A stretch of 64,000 bases of DNA from Roseihalotalea indica. GTDB taxonomy: Bacteria; Bacteroidota; Bacteroidia; Cytophagales; Cyclobacteriaceae. The stretch spans positions 372,001 through 436,000 of the forward strand of contig NZ_JAINFL010000006.1 in NCBI RefSeq assembly GCF_022458895.1. The letters run 5' to 3'. The position numbers and the translations under genes are program-made. Position 1 is the first letter of the stretch; the number at the start of each line of letters is the position of its first letter. Positions 9,017-17,351 of the stretch are shown one piece after another. A model generated the notes under the pieces. The model was given only the letters and a program-made list of their open reading frames with translations, did not search any database and had not been told where the DNA came from.

Positions 9017-10121
9017 CCTTTCCCGAAGTAACCGCATCAATCACCTCTTTATTAGGAGAACCATCGTCCGCAACTAGGCCAAAGCTCCCGCTTTTATAAT
9101 CCCAGTTAGCATACGCAATGTCATTCTTTTCAAAGATATCGACCATATCCTTATACCAGCGCAGGCGGTCTGCAGAAGGCGCACTGGTAATAATACCCCA
9201 TTCCCCGCAGTACAGCGGCAGGTTTAAGTCCTTCGCTACCCGGATGGGTTTAGCCATCATATTTTCCAGGGAATCACGGTTATAAGGTTGCATGCGTTCT
9301 TCTACATAGGCTTTCTGAGTGTTGGGCAGGCTGTCAAACTCGGCCGCAGTCACCAACTCGCCAGGGTAATGGACCGGCCCTTCATAATTGGCAATATCAG
9401 TCCAGCTAGCCTGGTAGTGGCTTAGCAAAAATGGGTGGTAGAAATGAAAGCTCAACAGAATATTCGGATCATTTTCCGGTACGCTCAGCGCATCAAACGT
9501 ATCTGCATTCTGCCAAAGGTTACTACCGATAACAATAAACCGGTCCTTCTCTTTTTCGCGAATCACGGCAGTGGCCCGCGCCACCAGTTGGTTCCAGTCA
9601 TCCGGATTATCGGCTACGGGCTCGTTCATTAACTCGTAGGCCAGCATACCGATTGGGTAGTGGTTCAGCGAGTCGGACAGAATGCGCCAGAAGTCCATAA
9701 ATTTCTCCTGCTCTGCGGGGTTTGTCCAGAGTGGTTTCTCGTCTTCATTAAAATGATGTGAACGAAGAATGTGCAGATCAACAATAGCCCGAAGTCCGGC
9801 CTGTTGGCACCAGTCTAAAGCATGGGTTAGTAGCTCAAATGCTTCTGGTTCAGCATTGCCATCTACATCAAAAAGCTGCTCTTCGTCTACCGGAATGCGC
9901 AAATGGTCAAAGCCCAACCCTTTCAGGTAGTTCACGTCATCCTGCGTAAAAAATTTCCGGCGTTCCTCGCCCCGCCGCTCACTTTGCGACAGCCAATGCG
10001 AAATATTAGTGCCCCGGTGCAGGGTGAATTCGTCAAAATCAGGGGATTCGGTTTCAGTGGTAGAAGGCTGGCAAGCATAAAAAGCCACGAAGCACAAAAA
10101 TAAAATACTGAGTCTCATCAT
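9012..10121 (-). CDS. Glycoside hydrolase family 5 (cellulase-type) lipoprotein
   Basis: A 369-residue secreted lipoprotein. A hydrophobic signal with Cys17 (FYAC) marks probable lipidation and anchoring outside the inner membrane. The GH5 catalytic pair is present: Glu167 in ELMNEPVA (acid/base) and Glu307 in YCGEWGI (nucleophile). FDHLRIPVD near residue 72 and FHFYHP near 226 are further family motifs. GH5 enzymes cut beta-glucan or beta-mannan backbones; the exact glycan cannot be told. The start at 10121 is chosen because it opens the signal peptide; 16 in-frame codons upstream are leader-like. No SusCD pair is adjacent. Confidence 0.9.
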   Translation of the reverse strand: MMRLSILFLCFVAFYACQPSTTETESPDFDEFTLHRGTNISHWLSQSERRGEERRKFFTQDDVNYLKGLGFDHLRIPVDEEQLFDVDGNAEPEAFELLTHALDWCQQAGLRAIVDLHILRSHHFNEDEKPLWTNPAEQEKFMDFWRILSDSLNHYPIGMLAYELMNEPVADNPDDWNQLVARATAVIREKEKDRFIVIGSNLWQNADTFDALSVPENDPNILLSFHFYHPFLLSHYQASWTDIANYEGPVHYPGELVTAAEFDSLPNTQKAYVEERMQPYNRDSLENMMAKPIRVAKDLNLPLYCGEWGIITSAPSADRLRWYKDMVDIFEKNDIAYANWDYKSGSFGLVADDGSPNKEVIDAVTSGKE

Positions 10122-10645
10122 CGTTTTAGGTTTGCCGCAAATATAAAGAAGAATGAACGAAGGGGGCAAAGGATTGAATGAATGAAGAGTTGAATGATAG
10201 AAGGACGGAATATATGAAACAGTGAAGTATAGAATTAGTGAGTAATGGTAAGAGGCGCAAGGGAAGGTTGGTGGGCAGATTCCTGATTTATAGGGGTGAG
10301 CAGTTTGCTTTTTGCAGATTGGGAGAGTATGGTACGGTGTGCGTATTTGTCCGTCACGGTCTCGGTGATGTTTCTTCGCATGAGCACGCGGCCAAGGCTC
10401 GTATTAATTCGGCAGTCGGGTATATTGGAATCCAGTAAGCCCTACACTTTCCTGATGGTTTGCGAGAGATCTTTCCTGCTGCTCGTAAATAAAAATGGTT
10501 ACATGCCTTTTAATGGAAGCATCCGGATTGGAGCCAACGATGCATGAGGCAATAGAGTACCAGTTAACTGAAAAGAATGATTACAACCGGGCTATGTTAC
10601 GGAAAGGGGATAGTCCGAGCCCGGCATAAAATTAAAGAAAACGAT
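10122..10645. other. Intergenic region, no supportable gene
   Basis: The first ~90 bases are GAATGA-type low complexity. The remainder has higher GC and several short overlapping plus-strand ORFs (10238-10438, 10296-10547) with no recognisable motif. It could be the residue of a decayed gene, but I cannot name one. Confidence 0.4.
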
Positions 10646-11287
10646 CTAGCGCTTCTGAGAAGCAACCACTTTGAGTTCTTCTACCAGATTACGCTCGGTC
10701 TGCAATTCACGCCGAAGTCTTCGTTCTTTCTCCAGCGATGTTTTGCGAAACTCCTCTAATTCATGCTGTAGTTTGCGGTAATCCTGCCGGGTGCGGGAAG
10801 TAACCAGCTGACTGTTACGGTATTGGTAAATAGCTCCACCCAGCAACAAGGCCAGAATAAGCACTGTAATCCAGAAGAAATTAAGGAAACCTTCTTTCGG
10901 AATATCCATACCTAACACTGAAATATGCGTGCTGTCGTGCTCGCTGGCAGCAACGATGGCGTCTTTCTCGCGAATGCTGGAGTTCAATGATTTTAATTCG
11001 GCATCCTGAGTGGCTACCTGGTCAAGCGTTTGGCGCAGGTCTTGCCGGACATTGCTCAGCGAGTCGCGGGCATTCTCCCAAAACCTGTTTAATCGGCTGA
11101 GACTTACTACCTTATATTCATTGCCAGAGCTTGACTTAACAGAATTGGACTCTTGCACCATTTCCTGAAATTGCTGAGGTAATTTTTGGGGTGCAGTTGC
11201 AGTCTCCTCGGCCTCTTGAGCTATAGCGAAGCTTGTCCACAGAAAAAAAGTGCCGAACAGGACGTTACGTAGGTTGATCGTTTTCAT
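10646..11287 (-). CDS. Membrane protein with periplasmic coiled coil, unknown function
   Basis: 213 residues. A signal peptide (MKTINLRNVLFGTFFLWTSF, cleavage after AIA) is followed by a Gln/Glu-rich stretch and a coiled coil (residues ~70-120, LSNVRQDLRQTLDQVATQ). One membrane helix follows near 140-160 (FFWITVLILALLLGGAIY), then a second, highly charged coiled coil at the C-terminus (RKLQHELEEFRKTSLEKERR). I recall this Bacteroidota architecture carrying a misleading methyltransferase label in databases; no methyltransferase motif is visible here. It may be a scaffold linking envelope and cytoplasm. The start at 11287 opens the signal peptide. Confidence 0.65.
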   Translation of the reverse strand: MKTINLRNVLFGTFFLWTSFAIAQEAEETATAPQKLPQQFQEMVQESNSVKSSSGNEYKVVSLSRLNRFWENARDSLSNVRQDLRQTLDQVATQDAELKSLNSSIREKDAIVAASEHDSTHISVLGMDIPKEGFLNFFWITVLILALLLGGAIYQYRNSQLVTSRTRQDYRKLQHELEEFRKTSLEKERRLRRELQTERNLVEELKVVASQKR

Positions 11288-11425
11288 AGTAAAGGTACTA
11301 GCGGTTAAGTATTTAGACCGACAGTAGGGCCACAAAGGTAGCGTAAGTCTTATCAATTTCAAAAAACAGCCTAAGCCTAAAGTAGGTTCAGTTGAGGCGG
11401 GTAAAGTTAATAAAATTCATATAAA

Positions 11426-12196
11426 TCAGGCGTCTAATCGTCGGATATCCCAGTATCCAACGACAGTAAATAACAAAAAGTATCCTATACTATAAAACGA
11501 TAGGTTGCTGCTTGCTGCTAACGTGCTCTCGCCCAGCGATTGAGCCTGAACATACAATAAAGGGTAAGCATACGGGTGCCATAAAATATGATCATTGGTA
11601 TCAATGATCAGGCTAGCCGTAACAAAGCCAATGACCCCAAAACCTAAAGCCACGATAAAACTACGAAAGCGATAACTAATCCAGTACTGCAAGGCGAGCA
11701 TACCCAGAATAGTGGTGATCGTTTGCACGGCCAGTCCGCCTAGTTGGGCAACATCAGGGAAGTGAGTAAGTAATTGGGTATCGGGCTGAATGATGCCAAA
11801 CAATAGCCCAGATACTAGCAGTAAGCCCACAAAATACAGATGAGAAGCACTGAACAACAGCACAATATATACCAGCTTCGCAGCATATAAATGCCAGCGA
11901 GACACCGTTGAGACATACCAGTGTTTCCAGAGATGGTTTCGGTGTTCCTGGTAGGTTACAAGGCTGGCGATGATGATGACGAACAGCGGCAGCAGCATAA
12001 AGTCGGTGCCCGCGTAATGAAAATGCACCCAGGCACGCCAGGAATTAGGGCTTTCTTCCCAAACTATTCCATCAAACAATGCCAGAAAGAACAAGGAGAG
12101 AGCCACCCCGCTGGTCCCGATGAATGCCAGCCAGAAGGCAAAGGAGTTTTTCCCTTTCAGTATTTCTGCCTGTATGCTACGCCGGAAGCTGCTCAT
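11426..12196 (-). CDS. ABC-2 type transporter permease
   Basis: A 256-residue membrane protein with about six helices, among them FWLAFIGTSGVALSLFFLAL and LLFSASHLYFVGLLLVSGLL. It starts with a short cytoplasmic segment (SSFRRSIQAEILKGKNSFAF) typical of ABC-2 exporters of the bacitracin/lantibiotic-immunity sort. It overlaps the upstream ATPase gene by 20 bases and surely forms a complex with its product. The substrate is unknown; peptides, antibiotics or lipids are all possible for this family. Confidence 0.85.
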   Translation of the reverse strand: MSSFRRSIQAEILKGKNSFAFWLAFIGTSGVALSLFFLALFDGIVWEESPNSWRAWVHFHYAGTDFMLLPLFVIIIASLVTYQEHRNHLWKHWYVSTVSRWHLYAAKLVYIVLLFSASHLYFVGLLLVSGLLFGIIQPDTQLLTHFPDVAQLGGLAVQTITTILGMLALQYWISYRFRSFIVALGFGVIGFVTASLIIDTNDHILWHPYAYPLLYVQAQSLGESTLAASSNLSFYSIGYFLLFTVVGYWDIRRLDA

Positions 12197-13091
12197 GGGT
12201 TAATTGTAAGTAAAGATCTTCCAGCCGTACCTCCGCCGGGGTGACCGCATAAATAGCGATGTTGGCTTGTCGTAATAGATCAATCATGGGCGAGACTTGT
12301 TCGCGATTGGTCAGTTGTACGCTTACTGTCTCTGCAATTCGTTGGGCCGGATAAAAAGGGAGCAAGGTCTGCAATGCCTTTTCAGGAGCTTCAACCTCTA
12401 GATGCATCGTTAGTTCATTGGTGCGTTGGGTGGCTTTTAATGCGTCTACCGCACCTTGAAAGATCAATTTCTTCTGATGCAGAATACCCACGTGGGTACA
12501 AATAGATTCTACTTCGTGTAACAGGTGACTTGACATTACAATAGTTTTTCCTTCCTGACGGTGCAATTGCTGAATCAGCTGACGGATATCAATAATACCC
12601 TGAGGATCAAGCCCGTTCGTAGGTTCATCCAGGATGAGTATATCCGGATCAGACAGCAGGGCCAGGGCAATTCCCAGCCGTTGTTTCATGCCAGTAGAGT
12701 ATCCCCTTACTTTGCGGTGGGCATTAGGCCGCAGCCGTACCAAGTCGAGCACTTCATCAATGCGTTTGGTGGGCAGGTTGCGATACCGGGCCGTTACCTC
12801 AAGGTTCTCCCAGCCTGAGAGGTGAGGGTATAAAGGAGGATCTTCAATGAGTGCCCCCATACGTTGGTGCAGTTTATAGGCATGACGGTGCATGGGCTGC
12901 CCAAACGCTCGCACCTCACCTTGCTTGGGGGCGAGTAAACCCATTAACAGCTTGAGCGTAGTCGATTTGCCGGTGCCATTTTCGCCTAAGAAACCATACG
13001 CTGCTCCTTCAGGGACACTCAACGACACTTCATCAATTACCGGGGTTTTACCAAAGGCAAAAGAAATGTGGTTTGTTTCTAAAATATTCAC
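12177..13091 (-). CDS. ABC transporter ATP-binding protein (ABC-2 exporter type)
   Basis: A 304-residue ATPase. Walker A is GENGTGKST, the signature is YSTGMKQRLG, Walker B is ILILDEPTNGLDPQ, and the H-loop is SSHLLHEVE. The ~80-residue C-terminal extension (MHLEVEAPEKALQTLL...) is typical of BcrA/CcmA-like ATPases. It is the first gene of a two-gene operon with the permease that overlaps its end. The start is GTG at 13089-13091: the overlapping ATG reads straight into TGA. It powers export from the cytoplasm. Confidence 0.93.
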   Translation of the reverse strand: MNILETNHISFAFGKTPVIDEVSLSVPEGAAYGFLGENGTGKSTTLKLLMGLLAPKQGEVRAFGQPMHRHAYKLHQRMGALIEDPPLYPHLSGWENLEVTARYRNLPTKRIDEVLDLVRLRPNAHRKVRGYSTGMKQRLGIALALLSDPDILILDEPTNGLDPQGIIDIRQLIQQLHRQEGKTIVMSSHLLHEVESICTHVGILHQKKLIFQGAVDALKATQRTNELTMHLEVEAPEKALQTLLPFYPAQRIAETVSVQLTNREQVSPMIDLLRQANIAIYAVTPAEVRLEDLYLQLTHEQLPA

Positions 13092-13218
13092 ATTTGTCTG
13101 AATCTATCTGAGGAATAACAAAATGGAACCCGATGATTGTTTTGTTTTCATGGATGAAAGAATTATAAGGCTGCCGTTGAAGAAGCACTTTTGCTCCAAA
13201 TAGTTAGCGTTATCATTT

Positions 13219-13258
13219 CCGGCAGGTTAGCTTTTTAGGTGGTCCAACCTTCTGCCGG
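13219..13258. repeat. GC-rich inverted repeat in a divergent promoter region
   Basis: CCGGCAG at 13219 and CTGCCGG at 13252 are perfect complements, with further partial pairing inside (GTT/AACC). It lies between the divergent ABC ATPase and lipoprotein genes. It might be a 5'-leader hairpin or a regulator site. Confidence 0.4.
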
Positions 13259-13288
13259 CTGGTAGTGTCATGAAAAAAAACAAACCTC

Positions 13289-13660
13289 ATGCGTACCCTC
13301 ATACACTCTTTCTTGATCATAGGAATATCAATCATATTCTTTCAATGCCAATCCGATGAACCTCTACCCAATGGAACCATCATAGTGGCCCTTGAAGGCG
13401 AAACACTGGAAATTCATAACCGATATGGTCAGCCAATTTCTTATTTTGCCGTAGAATCGGAAACGGCGGCTCTCATCAATTGGGCAGCGGTGTCTGATGA
13501 GAACAATACGATTGTTGATAGTGGTGTGAAAACCGTTCCCTGGGGTAATATTACAGGAGCGCCCGTTCAACCGGGTGATGAGATTATTATTAACTGGTGG
13601 CCTGCTCAAGCGGGGGCGATAGATCCGGCTACGGTGAATCAACGGGTCCTGATTCTCTGA
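13289..13660 (+). CDS. Small putative lipoprotein (123 aa)
   Basis: The N-terminus is a signal sequence (MRTLIHSFLIIGISIIFF) ending in Cys at FFQC, so the mature protein is probably lipidated. The mature ~100 residues look like a small all-beta domain: IVALEGETLEIHNRYGQPI, then VPWGNITGAPVQPGDEIIINWWPAQAG. I do not recognise the family. It lies divergent from the ABC-2 exporter operon and just upstream of the dispersed repeat copy at 13693-13848. No catalytic motif is seen. Confidence 0.65.
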   Translation: MRTLIHSFLIIGISIIFFQCQSDEPLPNGTIIVALEGETLEIHNRYGQPISYFAVESETAALINWAAVSDENNTIVDSGVKTVPWGNITGAPVQPGDEIIINWWPAQAGAIDPATVNQRVLIL

Positions 13661-13692
13661 TAGAGTATATATTTTTCACTATTCCATTGCTA

Positions 13693-13848
13693 ATAGAGTT
13701 TATTCTGATAACTATGTAAGAAGCCATTTTCTTTTGAAAGTCTTATCCGACCGGGCAGGTCTGATCAGGCAGGTAAGTGTATTAATGGAGGCAGTCAGCA
13801 GAAGGCTGTATGGAAGACCGGCCTCCTGCCGACTGCTTCCTGGTACGC
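13693..13848 (+). repeat. Dispersed ~160-bp repeat, copy A
   Basis: This segment is closely similar, with only scattered differences, to the reverse complement of 63348-63510. The 3' part (13787-13840) folds into a long imperfect hairpin: GGAGGCAGTCAGCAG pairs with CTGCCGACTGCTTCC. It carries no ORF. It may be a non-autonomous mobile or structural repeat. Confidence 0.8.
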
Positions 13849-13886
13849 CTTTAAGAGAAAATCAGAATAATGTCTAATAAAATACT

Positions 13887-14546
13887 TTGAAAAAGATACC
13901 CACATTTGGTAGCAGGTTGCGAAAAAACATCGTGACCGTGCCTGAAATCATTGATGACTGCTCCGGTATCCGGGTATTTGGTCAGCTGCTGAAGTCTTTT
14001 CTGTTTAGCACGGATGTAGCGATTATTCGAAATACCAATGCCGATGCTATCATTGCGGTATATCCTTTCACCCCCCAGCCCATGATCTCCCACGCTCTGA
14101 TTCTGGCCGCTGATAAGCCCATCTTTTGCGGTGTAGGAGGAGGTATTACTACTGGCGAACGGTCGGTTGAACTGGCTATTGATGCCGAGTTTCAGGGGGC
14201 ATTAGGAGTAGTCCTGAATAAGCCTACGCCCAACGATTTGATTGCCCGGTTAAAAGAAAAGGTAGACATACCTGTTGTTATCACCATTGTGTCGGCACAT
14301 GATGATATCAAGGGCCGTATTGATGCTGGTGTTGATATTCTGAATGTTTCTGGCGCTGGGAACACCCCCGATATTGTGAAGCAAATTAGAGATCTGGATG
14401 ATACTATTGCCATCATTGCTACCGGGGGTAAAAAGGATGAGACGATCAAAGAAACAATCGCCGCGGGAGCTAATGCCATCTCCTATACTCCCCCCAGCAC
14501 TGGCGAGCTTTTTAAAGAAGTAATGACTAAATACCGCAGCGAATAA
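13887..14546 (+). CDS. TIM-barrel family protein of unknown activity
   Basis: 219 residues with the strand/Gly pattern of a (beta/alpha)8 enzyme: ALILAADKPIFCGVGGGI, VPVVITIVSAHDDIKGRI-like, VDILNVSGAGNTPDIV, AIIATGGKKDETIKETI, GANAISYTPPS. I recall similar proteins in Firmicutes labelled simply as hydrolase; no reaction is firmly known to me. It shares the phosphate-binding look of NanE/KDPG-aldolase-like barrels. The start is TTG at 13887. No in-frame ATG is available upstream, and the MKKIPTFGSRLRKNIV beginning agrees with the family. The dispersed repeat ends 38 bases upstream. Confidence 0.65.
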   Translation: MKKIPTFGSRLRKNIVTVPEIIDDCSGIRVFGQLLKSFLFSTDVAIIRNTNADAIIAVYPFTPQPMISHALILAADKPIFCGVGGGITTGERSVELAIDAEFQGALGVVLNKPTPNDLIARLKEKVDIPVVITIVSAHDDIKGRIDAGVDILNVSGAGNTPDIVKQIRDLDDTIAIIATGGKKDETIKETIAAGANAISYTPPSTGELFKEVMTKYRSE

Positions 14547-14579
14547 TTTTATACTATCCGTAGAGATACTGTTAGTATA

Positions 14580-15371
14580 TTACTCTGCACCCTTAATCGA
14601 TTGGATAAAATCGGTAATGCCCTTTTTTAGATCCTCACTCTCGGTTAATACCTTGATGAATGCACTACCAATAATGGCTCCCTGGGCATATTGACTGGCC
14701 TGAGAAAATGTCTCATGATTGGAAATACCAAAGCCGATCAACTGAGGGTGGCGAAGTTTCATGGCCTGGATTCGGTTAAAGTAGCTAATCTGCTGCTCAG
14801 TGATATTTCCCTTGGCTCCGGTTACACTGGCGGAAGATACCATGTAGATGAAGCCGTGGGAATGTTCATCAATAAGCCGGATTCGCTCTTCGGAGGTTTG
14901 GGGAGTGATAAGAAAAATATTATATAATCCATACGACTCAAACATGGCCTTGTACTCGTTCAGATAAGCCTGCATCGGTAAGTCCGGAATGATGAGGGCA
15001 TCAATACCAATTTGCTGGCACTGCTGGCAGAAGCGCTCCACACCGTATTGAATGACCGGGTTCAGGTAACCCATCAGAATCAGCGGAATGTTTACCTTTT
15101 CGCGGATGGCTTGTAATTGCTCTAGTAATATCCGTATACTCATGCCGTTGTTGAGAGCTTGCTGGCTACTGCCCTGAATAGTAGGTCCGTCGGCCAGCGG
15201 GTCGGAGTAGGGCATGCCGATTTCAATCAGATCGGCTCCGGCTTGCTCAAGATATTCAGCAATGCGTACGGTATCGTTTAGTTGGGGAAAGCCAGCGGTA
15301 TAATAAACTGATAGGATATGCTCTTTTTTCTGCTCAAAGAGTTGGTCTATACGGTGGGTTGTCTCAATCAT
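14580..15371 (-). CDS. trpA: Tryptophan synthase alpha chain
   Basis: 263 residues, standard TrpA length. The alpha subunit cleaves indole-3-glycerol phosphate to indole, which tunnels to TrpB. Catalytic Glu50 and Asp61 lie in LIEIGMPYSDPLADGP. The phosphate-binding end of the barrel is visible at GFGISNHETF and AIIGSAFIKVL. It is the last gene of an operon with trpB, but two unrelated genes sit between them. The ATP-grasp gene ends 11 bases upstream, so trpA is almost certainly co-transcribed. Confidence 0.97.
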   Translation of the reverse strand: MIETTHRIDQLFEQKKEHILSVYYTAGFPQLNDTVRIAEYLEQAGADLIEIGMPYSDPLADGPTIQGSSQQALNNGMSIRILLEQLQAIREKVNIPLILMGYLNPVIQYGVERFCQQCQQIGIDALIIPDLPMQAYLNEYKAMFESYGLYNIFLITPQTSEERIRLIDEHSHGFIYMVSSASVTGAKGNITEQQISYFNRIQAMKLRHPQLIGFGISNHETFSQASQYAQGAIIGSAFIKVLTESEDLKKGITDFIQSIKGAE

Positions 15372-15382
15372 GATAGGTAAAG

Positions 15383-16249
15383 TTAGCGAAAGTAAGCGTC
15401 AATTGCCTGTGCAAAATGAACCGGCGATTGAGCATCAGTGCGAAAATACAACGAAGGTTCGATCAATTCTACTTCCATCAGTGCAAATTCTCCTTTTGAA
15501 AGGCAAACAAGATCAATTCGGGCATATAAAGGTTCGGGTTGGATGGCTTCATAAACCTGTTGGGCTGTACGAAGAAGTGATGTAGAAGGCTGGGTAGAAC
15601 GAATCAGTCCTCCGTGTTCTTCCTGCACCCGAAAGTCGCCGGATTTTGGTTTTTTTACGATGGCATGACTGTAATTGCCGCCAAAAAAGAATAGTGAATA
15701 TTCTCCCTCCTCCAGTATGGCCGGAAGAAAGGGCTGCACCATATGTGGACGTTCACAGAAGATCTTCTCCATTTGTTCCCAAACCTTCAAAGGAGTTTTA
15801 GAAGAAAGCCAGAAGGTGTCATCAGCATTGGCACTGATGGTAGGTTTCACAATCAGCTCCGGCACATTCCAGGCTTGCCACCAGTTTTCAATAGCATCTC
15901 GTTGAAACTGATCTGCCCACTGAGTAGGCACAATCAGTATGCCTTGCTCTTCCAGGTCGCGAAGGTATTTTTTATCGATATTCCAGCGAACCAGCGGTAG
16001 CTGATTGGCTACTGGCGTGCCCGCTGCCTCGATTGCTTCCAGGGTTCTCAGAAAATCATGGGGAGCTTTCTGATAGTCCCACGGAGTACGGATAATCACG
16101 GCATCATATTTACTCCAATCAGTATCGGAAGTATGCCAGGAGATATTGTGCACTTGCCAGCCTAGCTGGGCCAGAGGTTCATACGTAAGTTCATCATCAC
16201 TGACGTAGCCTTCCAGGCTATCCATCGTGAGAAAAACGCCATGTCGCAT
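15383..16249 (-). CDS. ATP-grasp superfamily protein
   Basis: 288 residues resembling the RimK/glutathione-synthetase-like group. There is a pre-ATP-grasp N-domain (DAVIIRTPWDYQKAPHDFL), lysines for ATP (VKPTISANADDTFWL), FRVQEEHGGLI (family motif resembling GDFRVN..G), and Mg-binding YARIDLV and LMEVELIEPSLYF at the C-terminus. Such enzymes ligate a carboxylate to an amine using ATP. The substrate is unknown, and similarity to cycloserine/peptide ligases is only general. It sits 9 bases after a DNA methyltransferase gene and 11 bases before trpA. Confidence 0.8.
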   Translation of the reverse strand: MRHGVFLTMDSLEGYVSDDELTYEPLAQLGWQVHNISWHTSDTDWSKYDAVIIRTPWDYQKAPHDFLRTLEAIEAAGTPVANQLPLVRWNIDKKYLRDLEEQGILIVPTQWADQFQRDAIENWWQAWNVPELIVKPTISANADDTFWLSSKTPLKVWEQMEKIFCERPHMVQPFLPAILEEGEYSLFFFGGNYSHAIVKKPKSGDFRVQEEHGGLIRSTQPSTSLLRTAQQVYEAIQPEPLYARIDLVCLSKGEFALMEVELIEPSLYFRTDAQSPVHFAQAIDAYFR

Positions 16250-16258
16250 GGAGATTTT

Positions 16259-17260
16259 TTAGGATTTTTCTGTTTGAGTAAGGAGGGCCGAAGATAAGCG
16301 CTTTTCTGCAATGCTCAGATACTCTTCCTGCTTTTCAAAACCAATAAACTGTCGTTGCTCATAAATACAGGCCACCCCGGTACTGCCACTTCCCATAAAC
16401 GGGTCTAGTACCAGCCCTTGTTCATGGGTAACCAGTTTTACCAGATGTTCCATCAGTTTAACAGGTTTTTTGGTGGGGTGATGGTTGAATGAATCTGCAT
16501 GCTGCCGCACTTTGGGTACCAGAAAAAACTTGTCGTACCCATCTGCGAGCGGGTCTGTTCGTAGTACGTTTCCAGGCACACGGCCTTTGGGGTGGGGGTT
16601 ATGCCCGACTTTGCCTTTTTCACCAGCATCAAAAGGTATGCGGGTATCTTCCAGGTTAATGGCCCCAGTGCCATGATTCAGCAGGTTTCTGGCCACACAG
16701 ACTCCTTCCGGCAGGGGTTTTTGCACCATGATAATAGGCTCGTAGCAAGGTTTTACTCCCAACCCCCAACCCTGAAAGTGTTGACCTTCCTGGCTGGCGG
16801 GGGCATAACGGCACTTTTCTTTCTCAGCATAGTAGTTATCAGCGCCGCCTTTTTTATAACCCTGCACATAGGTATACGTGCCGACTTTGGTGCTTTCTAC
16901 TCCTAGTTCTTTGTCAATATCCAGCCCCACATCGCGGCTTTTCGGCATGCCATTCAGGTAAGCCCACATTAGTACATCCTTGATGCGAAAACCGCTTTCT
17001 TCAACCGATAACATTAGATGATGCATAAGTCGGACGGCCGAAAAAACCAGCAGATAACCGCCAGGCTTTAGTACTCGGTAGCAATCCTGCCAGATTTGAC
17101 TATTGGGTAGTGCTTTGTCCCATTCATGAGCCTGAAAGCCAATGCCATACGGAGGATCGGTGATCACTGCATCTACACTTTCATACTTAATTCCCGAAAG
17201 CCCATAGCATTCCTGATGAAATATCTGGTAAGGCTGTATATCATTATTGGCTTCGGGCAT
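16259..17260 (-). CDS. Site-specific DNA methyltransferase (beta class, N4-cytosine/N6-adenine)
   Basis: 333 residues with the beta-class order of motifs: catalytic DPPY at 35-38 first, the AdoMet-binding DPFMGSGSTG at 286-295 last. HHPTKKPVKLMEHL ahead of the latter is typical. The family transfers methyl from AdoMet to an exocyclic amine in DNA. No restriction endonuclease gene is adjacent, so it looks solitary and could have a regulatory role. The target sequence cannot be read from the protein. It lies 91 bases downstream of trpB in the same direction and 9 bases before the ATP-grasp gene. Confidence 0.92.
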   Translation of the reverse strand: MPEANNDIQPYQIFHQECYGLSGIKYESVDAVITDPPYGIGFQAHEWDKALPNSQIWQDCYRVLKPGGYLLVFSAVRLMHHLMLSVEESGFRIKDVLMWAYLNGMPKSRDVGLDIDKELGVESTKVGTYTYVQGYKKGGADNYYAEKEKCRYAPASQEGQHFQGWGLGVKPCYEPIIMVQKPLPEGVCVARNLLNHGTGAINLEDTRIPFDAGEKGKVGHNPHPKGRVPGNVLRTDPLADGYDKFFLVPKVRQHADSFNHHPTKKPVKLMEHLVKLVTHEQGLVLDPFMGSGSTGVACIYEQRQFIGFEKQEEYLSIAEKRLSSALLTQTEKS

Positions 17261-17351
17261 AAATGAGGTGTATGTTATTTGTTAAATTGCTGATTGTTGG
17301 CTTTAGACCTTTATTTTCTCTTCAAATATTCTTTCATTCCTTCAACCCATT

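Noticed and set aside
10238..10547. Overlapping plus-strand ORFs of 66 and 83 codons
   Set aside because: No recognisable domain and two frames open at once, consistent with GC-rich non-coding DNA or a decayed gene I cannot identify.
12177..13091. ABC ATPase as partner of the FtsX permease array
   Set aside because: It overlaps an ABC-2 permease gene and carries the BcrA-type C-terminal extension, so it belongs to that exporter and not to the MacB/FtsX permeases.
13693..13848. Integron attC site or insertion sequence end
   Set aside because: The hairpin resembles attC only in outline. The expected core-site sequences and a cassette arrangement are missing, and no integrase or transposase is present.
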